Positions 20,449 through 26,278 of a DNA stretch of 26,278 nt are shown here, piece after piece. Position numbers and translations under genes: made by a program. The notes under the pieces are model-generated. The model ran no database searches. It was not told the DNA's origin and worked only from the letters and a program-made list of their open reading frames with translations. Numbering within the stretch: the first letter of the stretch is position 1; every line of letters begins with the position of its first letter. This DNA comes from a virus: positions 1-26,278 of IMG/VR virus record IMGVR_UViG_3300043410_001478; one strand, written 5' to 3'.

Positions 20449-20656
20449 AGTTCTATCAGGCGAGCTGCACTATGAGCTGGCACAGCCTGCAATCCAATCT
20501 GCGTGCCGTCTTCAGATTTACGAAGGCGCGTGCGAGATCCTGAAACTGCCGGATGTTGAGACAAGGAGAGCAGCACTGCAAAAAGTTCCGGCGTTGATCA
20601 GGCCATATGTAGAAGAGGAGGCAATGAGGCTTTGGAGAATCAGAAATGATGTTTGA
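20402..20656 (+). CDS. Small helical protein, unknown (84 residues)
   Basis: From the ATG at 20402, preceded by GAAGAAG, the protein reads MNIWDGIQRPSEKIHEVLSG, then ELHYELAQPAIQSACRLQIY, EGACEILKLPDVETRRAALQ, and KVPALIRPYVEEEAMRLWRI. It is all-helical with a conserved-looking RPxVExExxRLW end that I recall from other small phage proteins of unknown role. It overlaps the VRR-NUC gene by 47 bases and the next gene by 11. An ATG at 20363 is possible but has no SD. Confidence 0.75.
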   Translation: MNIWDGIQRPSEKIHEVLSGELHYELAQPAIQSACRLQIYEGACEILKLPDVETRRAALQKVPALIRPYVEEEAMRLWRIRNDV

Positions 20657-20894
20657 GTTCATCCTCAACATACCTGTGCGAAGCACAAAACTAAAACCGC
20701 CTGAATTGATCCATCGGATCATAGGCAACCACAAAGCAAAGAGCCTAGAGGAGATTACGCAAGAGCTACAATCCAGAGACTACATCATCGTCGATGAACT
20801 GTATCCCAACGAGCAAGGTGTTTTTGAAAGTCACGGACCCCTTGCACTAAATCATCGCTACATCGGCAAAATCAAAGAATGGAGCCCAAAATGA
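20646..20894 (+). CDS. Small protein, unknown (82 residues)
   Basis: This 82-residue ORF starts at ATGATG at 20646, with GGAG upstream in the previous gene. It reads MMFEFILNIPVRSTKLKPPE, then LIHRIIGNHKAKSLEEITQE, LQSRDYIIVDELYPNEQGVF, and ends IGKIKEWSPK. The mixed alpha/beta sequence has no recognised motif. The LEEITQELQSRDYIIVDEL stretch resembles a small winged or regulatory unit, but this is not strong enough to assign. It overlaps the DUF6378 gene by four bases. Confidence 0.72.
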   Translation: MMFEFILNIPVRSTKLKPPELIHRIIGNHKAKSLEEITQELQSRDYIIVDELYPNEQGVFESHGPLALNHRYIGKIKEWSPK

Positions 20895-21307
20895 ACCATA
20901 AAGACATCCTCATGCACTCAGCAGTCGTCGTGAACGATCGCGGCGAAAAATATGGCGATCCTGAGTTCCTGTTTGAAGTTGCTGCACAAATGGCAACATT
21001 GATTACAGGCAAACATCTCACAAAATACGACATCACAAGTGTTCTCGAATCCGTGAAGCTTGCGCGTCGCCGTGTGAACCCCACACTGGACGACAACTAC
21101 ATAGACAATGTAAACTACACTGCTTTCTCGGCGCAGTTTGCTGGGGAGGCATTCACCGCAGGTTCGCCTGCTCAACCCACTGAAGAGGATGACGTCGTCG
21201 CTATGGCAAAGCGACTTGCACCCATAAAGAAGGAAACTTCTAATGCGCAATACGATGTTAAGTTTGACGGTACTAACACTACTATCAAACCCAGCGAAGG
21301 CTATTGA
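20891..21307 (+). CDS. DUF6378-like phage protein
   Basis: From the ATG at 20891 (GGAG seven bases upstream), this 138-residue protein has the family signature VNDRGEKYGDPEFLFEVAAQ, then LTKYDITSVLESVKLARRRV and NPTLDDNYIDNVNYTAFSAQ. Such helical proteins with YGDP and DNYxDxxxYxA motifs are frequent in phages and are classed as DUF6378; a nucleotide-pyrophosphohydrolase-like (MazG-fold) role is a guess from the helical YGD/D pattern. The last 65 bases overlap the transglycosylase signal-peptide region in another frame. Confidence 0.82.
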   Translation: MNHKDILMHSAVVVNDRGEKYGDPEFLFEVAAQMATLITGKHLTKYDITSVLESVKLARRRVNPTLDDNYIDNVNYTAFSAQFAGEAFTAGSPAQPTEEDDVVAMAKRLAPIKKETSNAQYDVKFDGTNTTIKPSEGY

Positions 21308-21800
21308 AGAAGAATGGACGGGACACTTCTTCATGACAGACAAAACCTATGTCGCAATGGCGGCAAAGAACAATGTCTGGAATGTAAGTGCCTCGAAAGT
21401 TCCTGATAGCAAGCAGCCAGTTGCTGATGCAGTAGCACGCATCGCAAAGGAAGAACTCGGTGAGAAATGGGTGCAGAGTGCGCTCAAGCTCGCCAAGATC
21501 GAGAGCAATTACACCTGCAGGATCAACGGCCCTCGCACGGCGCATGGTCATGCAAAAGGTGTTTTTCAGGTGATCGACAGCTCGGCGCGTGCGCTTGGCT
21601 ATGATCCAAAGAGACTTCATGAGTGCGACCATGGCATTCGTGCCGGCATTGCACACATGAAGAGATGCCTCGAAGCAGGCGTTGCTGACCACAGGCAGAT
21701 GGCCGCGTGCCATGTTGCTGGTTGGGCAGGATGGAATGTAAAGCTTGCTCGTCGCCACGAGAGGTACAAGCAGCAATACATTCAACTTGCAATGCGATAA
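21243..21800 (+). CDS. Secreted lytic transglycosylase (SLT/lysozyme-like endolysin)
   Basis: This 185-residue peptidoglycan-cleaving enzyme has an N-terminal signal peptide: RNTMLSLTVLTLLSNPAKA with a plausible AKA cleavage after residue 20. The transglycosylase domain starts near 75, with catalytic E87 in LAKIESNY, then HGHAKGVFQVIDSSARALGY. Cys at 92, 128, 142 and 156 could form disulfides in the periplasm. The signal suggests Sec export rather than release through a classical holin. Alternatively it could be a virion-entry enzyme, though the plus-strand non-virion location argues for lysis or host entry remodelling. AAGGAA lies upstream of the ATG. A UNCG hairpin follows the stop. Confidence 0.87.
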   Translation: MRNTMLSLTVLTLLSNPAKAIEEEWTGHFFMTDKTYVAMAAKNNVWNVSASKVPDSKQPVADAVARIAKEELGEKWVQSALKLAKIESNYTCRINGPRTAHGHAKGVFQVIDSSARALGYDPKRLHECDHGIRAGIAHMKRCLEAGVADHRQMAACHVAGWAGWNVKLARRHERYKQQYIQLAMR

Positions 21801-21806
21801 TCCGGT

Positions 21807-21822
21807 GGGGGCTACGGCCCCC
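21807..21822 (+). terminator. G/C hairpin with UACG tetraloop
   Basis: GGGGGC and GCCCCC pair perfectly around TACG, giving the unusually stable C(UACG)G loop, seven bases after the transglycosylase stop. CTCC follows rather than a T-run. It is the fourth hairpin of this type in the window and sits 30 bases before the GcrA-like gene, whose leader CCAATGAGACCAGACC resembles the early-region leader. Confidence 0.6.
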
Positions 21823-21851
21823 TCCTCAACCCAAACCAATGAGACCAGACC

Positions 21852-22208
21852 ATGTTAGATGAAATCAAAAAACTCTGGACCAAAGGCCTATCTGTCAATG
21901 AGATTGCAAAAGAGTTCGGCGTCACCAAAGGCGTTGTCTCAGGCGTCATGCATCGAGCAAAGAAGGAAGGCGTTGTGTTTGCGCCTCGCACATCTGGTTC
22001 GATCCGTAAGAGATCAATCAGCAAGACGGTTGATAAAGAAGCAAAGCCTGTCAGCAATGTTGTGAAGCTTCGTCATGACTCATGTCGCTTCATCCTCAAC
22101 AGCGACATGTCGCAGCCGATCTTCTGCAGCAATACGATTCATTATAGGTCGTATTGCGAAGAGCATGCTAAGATTTGCTATGTCCCGATCGTGAGGAAAG
22201 CAAAATGA
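21852..22208 (+). CDS. GcrA-like cell-cycle transcription regulator
   Basis: This 118-residue protein has the two-part GcrA layout. The N-terminal HTH (EIKKLWTKGLSVNEIAKEFG, then VTKGVVSGVMHRAKKEG) matches the GcrA pattern LxxLWxxGLSxxxIAxxxGVTxxxVxGxxHR. The C-terminal cysteine motif has C78 in SCRF, C92 in FCSN, and C102/H105 in YCEEHAKICYVP, as in the sigma-interacting end of GcrA. GcrA is an alphaproteobacterial factor that binds methylated GANTC at promoters and recruits sigma-70 RNA polymerase. The middle linker here is short and basic. With two GANTC-spacer early promoters in this genome, it may act on phage as well as host promoters. Start by leader similarity. Confidence 0.9.
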   Translation: MLDEIKKLWTKGLSVNEIAKEFGVTKGVVSGVMHRAKKEGVVFAPRTSGSIRKRSISKTVDKEAKPVSNVVKLRHDSCRFILNSDMSQPIFCSNTIHYRSYCEEHAKICYVPIVRKAK

Positions 22209-22459
22209 CGGACCTGATCAAGAGACATGGCTGGCACTGGTCTTTTGGTATCCTGCGCAGGCCTGAGATGGATCTCACCAAACCAGTGGTTGCTTATTGT
22301 TATGAGAACCCAGACGGCGACCTGATCTATTCGCAGCGCAAAGAACACAAGTACCAGATGTACATGGACAGCCGCGTCGATGAAGACACGGGCGAGGAAT
22401 ATTCGTGCCTTGCACCTATCCCGAGGAGACAATCGTATAAGAGGAGAACGGTAAAATGA
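22205..22459 (+). CDS. Small protein, unknown (84 residues)
   Basis: From the ATG at 22205, with GAGGAAAG just upstream, the protein reads MTDLIKRHGWHWSFGILRRP, then VVAYCYENPDGDLIYSQRKE and HKYQMYMDSRVDEDTGEEYS. It is rich in aromatic and charged residues, with no signal peptide or known motif. It overlaps both the GcrA-like gene and the SGNH hydrolase by four bases, so the three are one coupled unit. A start at 22175 would extend into the GcrA-like gene without an SD. Confidence 0.72.
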   Translation: MTDLIKRHGWHWSFGILRRPEMDLTKPVVAYCYENPDGDLIYSQRKEHKYQMYMDSRVDEDTGEEYSCLAPIPRRQSYKRRTVK

Positions 22460-22869
22460 TCGACTGTGCGGTGATTGGAGACAGCATTGCTGTTGGTGTG
22501 AACCAGCATCTTCGCTGTGAACAGATGGCTGTTGTTGGCAGAACAACAGGCATGCAAGCTGGCATCATGAAATGGGTGAACCGTGACCTCGTCGTTATCT
22601 CGCTGGGATCCAACGATCCAATGTCACCAACCTTGTTGCAAGATCTGCGACGGGTGCGGTCGAGAATTGTCGCAGAGAGGGTTGTGTGGCTGGTGCCGTA
22701 TCATAGGCACGCAGCCGGAGCCGTTTACAGGGTGGCAGAAGAACGGCGGGATGGGTTGGTTGATTTGCGTCTCTTCGACACCAGAGACAAAGTCCATCCG
22801 CTCAATTACAGAGACGTTGCAGCAGACATCAAAGACCCAGCACCAGCCATGAAGTTCATGCTGAAATAA
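22456..22869 (+). CDS. SGNH/GDSL-type hydrolase
   Basis: This compact 137-residue hydrolase has the SGNH blocks in order: catalytic Ser in GDSIAVG (S10), Gly in VVGRT (G28), Asn in SLGSND (N53), and D111/H114 in DKVHP. The reaction would be ester hydrolysis, for example deacetylation of peptidoglycan or surface polysaccharide. No signal peptide is visible. It is shorter than typical esterases of this group but has all blocks. The gene lies downstream of the transglycosylase and GcrA-like protein and ends directly against the convergent virion block, with no gap. Confidence 0.82.
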   Translation: MIDCAVIGDSIAVGVNQHLRCEQMAVVGRTTGMQAGIMKWVNRDLVVISLGSNDPMSPTLLQDLRRVRSRIVAERVVWLVPYHRHAAGAVYRVAEERRDGLVDLRLFDTRDKVHPLNYRDVAADIKDPAPAMKFMLK

Positions 22870-24870
22870 TTAGCGGTTCAAGATCCCAGCGTTGACATCA
22901 ACGTCTTTTCCCGTCTCATCAGTGAGCGCACGCGAAACGGGAATGCCAGCACGATACAAAGCCTCACCCGTCACGCGGGTGGGGTTTCTCACATAGTTCT
23001 CGTAACGACGAGACCAGTTGGCGATGTCCTTGGCAGTTGCAGGTCGGCTCATCACGCGCGTGAAGACGTTACCGCCACCAATTCCAGCAATGACCGAGAT
23101 GGGATCGCTGAATACATTGTAAAGAGATGCACCGCCAAGGATGGTCTGGCCAGACCCTGATGGGTTGCCAAACTTGTTGAGGTTCTTGAAACGTCGAGCA
23201 ACTTCCGACACATCATTGAGAGCCTGCAAGAGCTGCGGCTCGTCCTTAAAGATCATAGCCTTCGCGCGCGGGCTCAAGCCGCTGATGCCCTGCGGACCAA
23301 GCCAGCGGTCTGGAGAAAACCGACCATCTGCATCACGGCCAAGGCGCAAGAGAATACCGGCCTGAAAGGCTTTAAGGCCCTGCGGATCCATGACGCCGAT
23401 CGCGCGTTGCACCAGCTTGTTATTCGCCAAGCCTCCGGTACGAGCCGCTCCATAAAGACGGCTGAAGATTTGTTCGTCGCTGACGGCTTCATCGGTCTTG
23501 CCGACGATCTTCTGCAGCTTCTCGCGCATGTTTGCCATAGCACGATATTCGCGGTCGGCTTTCTGTAGAAAGAATCGAGCGGGCTCTCCGCCTGCCGCTT
23601 CCGCAATGTCGAGCACGTCGTTCTGGAGAGCCTTATAGAGCTTGTCTACGTTGGCGTCTTTTACGCCCTTGATCATGTTCTCAGAGCGAAGATTGCGCAG
23701 CTCAGTGTAAAGTGTCTTTGCGCCTTCGTAGGTCAGACCTTCCTTAGATTGAACAGCGGGAAGGATCAGGTCGATTGCAGGCGTCGAGCCAGACAGCTTT
23801 GCCCCAGCGCGTTGGGCCATCACGTCAGCAACAGCATTGCGCGTGTTGTTGAGCGGTGCGGTGACGTCAGGATTGGTAAACAGGCTGCGCACTTCAGTGT
23901 AGGCTTCATCAGCCTTCTCACGCACACCCTTGGTCATCCAGTTTTTAAGCTGCGCACCAATTGTCTGACCAGCCTGCTCAGTGGTCATCTGAGGCACAAG
24001 GTTGTCAATGGCATCTTCTAGGGATGCGGTCGCACGCTGACGAGCTGTGATCGCGGCCTCGCCGGCAAGCGGGACGTTTTCAGCGATCTTAGTCGCGCGT
24101 TGGAGCATGGGGCTTTCGGTGATCGCATAATAGGGCAACTCGGCACCGAGACGTTCAGCGGCCTGCACCGCTTCAGGCACGGCAGGAGCAGCGCGCTCAG
24201 CAGGTGCCGCAAAACGCCCAAAAACGCCGCCTAGACCGCCTCCGATAAGCGCTCCTACACCAGCCTCTCTCGCACGCTCTTCGGCTGTTATGCCCTGCCC
24301 AAAGCCTGTGGCGGCGCCATAGCCAGCGCCTTCAAGAGCACCAAGGGCGGTGCGACCAAGAACACTGCTGCCTTTGCCAGCCAGCCCCATGGGCAGATAG
24401 AGCTGCGGCACGATGGCTGCGCCCTGACCAATCGTAAACGCGCCGGGATAGGCTTCCTGCGCGGCTTCGCGCTCGCCTTCCATCTTCATGCGCTCTCGCG
24501 TGATTGCCTCTCGGCCCGCTTCAGTGAACGGCAAAGCACCGGCGCGGCCCATCGCGCCAATGTCTTCGCCGAAGGGCAGCATGCTCATAGCGCCACGGCC
24601 GATCGGATCTGCCTTGCTTGCCTTCGCCACGCGCTCGGTGCCGATGTAAGAGCCAGCGGCGTCATACATAGGCACTTCGACATATTCAGGCTCTGCCTTC
24701 ATGCTTTCTTCGACAGAGCGACGGCCTTCAGCGCGCAGCTGCTCGCGCTCGCTCGGCTCAAAAGCGCTGACGTCATAACCGTTTGCCTTAAGCTTCGCGG
24801 TCAGGTCAGCCTTTGTCGTCCCTTCAGGGACATTCTGGATGATGGTCCCATCAGGAAGACGGACGTCCAT
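22870..24870 (-). CDS. Internal virion / DNA-ejection-type protein
   Basis: This 666-residue protein opens MDVRLPDGTIIQNVPEGTTK then ADLTAKLKANGYD, a leader module I recognise from internal and ejection proteins of short-tailed phages. A glycine/alanine-rich, membrane-insertion-like region follows (about 150-220: LGALEGAGYGAATGFGQGIT, VGALIGGGLGGVFGRF). Then comes a long helical section (AAERAAPAVPEAVQAAERLG, NAVADVMAQRAGAKLSG) and C-terminal GSGQTILGGASLYNVFSDPI. Such proteins sit in the capsid and enter the cell envelope with the DNA. The ATG overlaps the stop of the upstream gene (TAATG). Assignment is by composition, leader and position, not a firm family hit. Confidence 0.7.
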   Translation of the reverse strand: MDVRLPDGTIIQNVPEGTTKADLTAKLKANGYDVSAFEPSEREQLRAEGRRSVEESMKAEPEYVEVPMYDAAGSYIGTERVAKASKADPIGRGAMSMLPFGEDIGAMGRAGALPFTEAGREAITRERMKMEGEREAAQEAYPGAFTIGQGAAIVPQLYLPMGLAGKGSSVLGRTALGALEGAGYGAATGFGQGITAEERAREAGVGALIGGGLGGVFGRFAAPAERAAPAVPEAVQAAERLGAELPYYAITESPMLQRATKIAENVPLAGEAAITARQRATASLEDAIDNLVPQMTTEQAGQTIGAQLKNWMTKGVREKADEAYTEVRSLFTNPDVTAPLNNTRNAVADVMAQRAGAKLSGSTPAIDLILPAVQSKEGLTYEGAKTLYTELRNLRSENMIKGVKDANVDKLYKALQNDVLDIAEAAGGEPARFFLQKADREYRAMANMREKLQKIVGKTDEAVSDEQIFSRLYGAARTGGLANNKLVQRAIGVMDPQGLKAFQAGILLRLGRDADGRFSPDRWLGPQGISGLSPRAKAMIFKDEPQLLQALNDVSEVARRFKNLNKFGNPSGSGQTILGGASLYNVFSDPISVIAGIGGGNVFTRVMSRPATAKDIANWSRRYENYVRNPTRVTGEALYRAGIPVSRALTDETGKDVDVNAGILNR

Positions 24871-26153
24871 TATTTCAGGTCTCCAAAGTCAACAACCTTG
24901 CCGCCGGCTGCAGGTGCAGGAGCGCCCGGTGTTTCTTCACCGCGTTTACGATAGCGCTGCGGACGCTCAACAGTCGATTGAAGATCCTTGCGAAGGAAAT
25001 CAAGAGTGGTGAGGCCCGGTTTCGCATTGACAGCATCAAGCTTTGGCAGCGTTGAATTGAGCAGGCGGCGTTCGAAGTCAGTGATCGCGCCTTGGCCTTT
25101 GAGCAACTCAGACTTGAACGCCTGCAACTCAGACAAAGCCTGCTCGTAATCCTGACGAACCTGTTCAGCCGTTGTGCCAAACGTGGCTGCAATCTTTCGA
25201 GACCAACCTTCAGGTTTGCCTTGAATGTTGCCAATAGCGCCCATCTTAGCGAGCGTTTGATATGCATTTGCTGCGCGCTCAAAGATTGGCTGGATGCGAC
25301 GAGCACGTTCAGCGCCTTGCTCAGCAGCTTCAATCGTATCGGCAACTTTGGTGCCCATGCGCTCTTTGTATTTCTTGATAGCCTCACGCCCCATGGCTGT
25401 GATTTCGGGCGGGATTTGAGCTTTGCCTTCATCGGCACCAGCTTTGGGCATCGTTTCAGGCGTAATCTCACGACCGGTCATGTCGTAATATTTGCCGTTC
25501 TTAAAGATGCCTGAAACTTTCTCGCCATCAATTTCAAGCGTGACAGGCTTGCCTGCGGCCGCAGCGGCCGCCTCAGTTTGTGCTTGCTGAAGCTTCAGCA
25601 GATCAGATGCAGACACACCACCCGTGCCCATCTCAGCGGCCAGCTTGGCGCGTGCGAGCTGGAGCTGCATCATCTTATCTTGGCGATCGCGCTCGGCCTG
25701 TGCGGCCTTCTGAAGAGGGCCAGCAACGGCTGTACCAGCCGCGCCAATGCTTTCCATCAAAGCGCCAGAGCGAGTTGGTGCTGCAAGAGCGCCAGCGGCT
25801 TGGAACAGCAAAGATGCCTTGTCGATGTCCGACATGCCCTTCTGGCCATACTGCTGCGCTTGCTGGTTGATAATGTCCATCTGCGACTGCAAACCAGCAC
25901 GACGAGCGGCAGCCTCTTCAGCCAACTGTTGGTATAGAGCGCCATATGGAGATCCGGCCGGGAACATGGCTGCCCCAGACAAAGGCGGAGCGGCTGGACG
26001 ACCGGGCGCAGCGCCCTGCACAACGCCGGGGCCACCAGCGCGAACAGATGCTGCATTCATTGCTGCAATACGATCCGGCGACACAGGATATGTGGCAGGC
26101 GCCTCATCATCAGGCAGGTCATCAATGACCTGTTGGACGGGGTTCTTAGCCAT
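24870..26153 (-). CDS. Virion-associated coiled-coil protein, unknown
   Basis: This 427-residue protein has a low-complexity N-terminus rich in Ala/Pro/Gly (GGPGVVQGAAPGRPAAPPLS). It continues with GALYQQLAEEAAARRAGLQS and QMDIINQQAQQYGQKGMSDI, then GTAVAGPLQKAAQAERDRQD and KMMQLQLARAKLAAEMG: long Ala/Gln-rich helices typical of phage internal virion or tail-tube components. A small beta segment (VTLEIDGEKVSGIFKNGKYY) and a helical C-terminus (GAITDFERRLLNSTLPKLDA) follow. TAATG junctions link it to both neighbours. I recognise no named family; the role is inferred from operon position beside the ejection-type protein. Confidence 0.72.
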   Translation of the reverse strand: MAKNPVQQVIDDLPDDEAPATYPVSPDRIAAMNAASVRAGGPGVVQGAAPGRPAAPPLSGAAMFPAGSPYGALYQQLAEEAAARRAGLQSQMDIINQQAQQYGQKGMSDIDKASLLFQAAGALAAPTRSGALMESIGAAGTAVAGPLQKAAQAERDRQDKMMQLQLARAKLAAEMGTGGVSASDLLKLQQAQTEAAAAAAGKPVTLEIDGEKVSGIFKNGKYYDMTGREITPETMPKAGADEGKAQIPPEITAMGREAIKKYKERMGTKVADTIEAAEQGAERARRIQPIFERAANAYQTLAKMGAIGNIQGKPEGWSRKIAATFGTTAEQVRQDYEQALSELQAFKSELLKGQGAITDFERRLLNSTLPKLDAVNAKPGLTTLDFLRKDLQSTVERPQRYRKRGEETPGAPAPAAGGKVVDFGDLK

Positions 26154-26278
26154 TACTTAGGACTCCCCAGCAAGTTGCTAAGAGCAGCAGCGCTCATGCC
26201 AGCGCTTGCGAGCTGTGCGAGAGGCGATGCAGAATATTGCTGGCCCATGCCAGTTGTTGTTTGAGCTTGAGTGCCACC
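26153..26278 (-). CDS. C-terminal end of a virion-type protein (partial)
   Basis: The last 41 codons of a leftward gene enter from the right edge and end in TAA overlapping the next ATG. The visible tail is Gln/Thr/Ala/Gly-rich: GGTQAQTTTGMGQQYSASPL then AQLASAGMSAAALSNLLGSP. This composition fits internal virion or tail components and matches the low-complexity start of the next gene. Nothing more can be said without the upstream sequence. Confidence 0.75.
   Translation of the reverse strand, partial: GGTQAQTTTGMGQQYSASPLAQLASAGMSAAALSNLLGSPK

Noticed and set aside
1-26278. Integrase, attachment site or insertion sequence
   Set aside because: No tyrosine or serine recombinase, transposase, or long flanking repeat was seen; the only near-identical long repeat is the promoter pair at 6361 and 7276.

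Overview
The window looks like part of a tailed double-stranded DNA phage or prophage genome whose host is very probably an alphaproteobacterium. The phage assignment rests on terminase genes, virion-type proteins, a primase-helicase, a recombination module, lysis-type enzymes and dozens of tiny overlapping genes. The host assignment rests on two phage copies of regulators that are essentially restricted to Alphaproteobacteria: a GapR/DUF2312 protein (5519-5743) and a GcrA-like protein (21852-22208). I see no integrase, rRNA, tRNA or CRISPR array.

Layout. (1) 1-6326, minus strand: an HNH/AP2-type endonuclease, a GapR-like protein, small and large terminase, then a very large polyvalent virion-type protein that runs off the left edge. 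(2) 6361-8774, plus strand: an early-type region of ten very small genes. It is driven by two near-identical 62-bp promoter repeats, with G/C hairpins between genes and a recurrent leader CCAAGGAGACCAAC. It ends with a 41-residue membrane peptide and an HTH protein. (3) 8775-8994: a 220-bp AT-rich gap with short repeats, a candidate replication origin. (4) 8995-11477, minus strand: a primase-helicase and an XRE-type repressor. A 25-bp dyad separates them from (5) 11563-22869, plus strand. This block holds a Sak4-type ATPase and an SSB-like protein, then a run of overlapping small genes with repeated junctions, a glycosyltransferase, a YqaJ exonuclease, a methyltransferase, an SF2 helicase, a VRR-NUC nuclease, a DUF6378 protein, a secreted lytic transglycosylase, the GcrA-like protein and an SGNH hydrolase. 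(6) 22870-26278, minus strand: three virion/ejection-type genes, the last one partial. No stretch over 300 bases lacks a gene.

How it fits together. The plus-strand genes cover host takeover, DNA replication and recombination (Sak4 annealing protein, SSB, exonuclease, helicase, nuclease) and lysis. The minus-strand blocks at both ends are packaging and virion genes.

The most striking observation links three elements. The two duplicated early promoters carry a GANTC site between -35 and -10. The only base that differs between the 62-bp copies is the free N of GANTC (GAATC versus GACTC). The phage also encodes a GcrA-like protein, and GcrA is the host transcription factor that reads methylated GANTC at promoters. 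This suggests a phage transcription circuit wired into the CcrM/GcrA cell-cycle system. Other notable points are a possible overprinted membrane protein with a perfect Shine-Dalgarno inside the helicase gene, and a repeated gene-junction module in which the C-terminal peptide GEKKD is itself the translated ribosome-binding site of the next gene.
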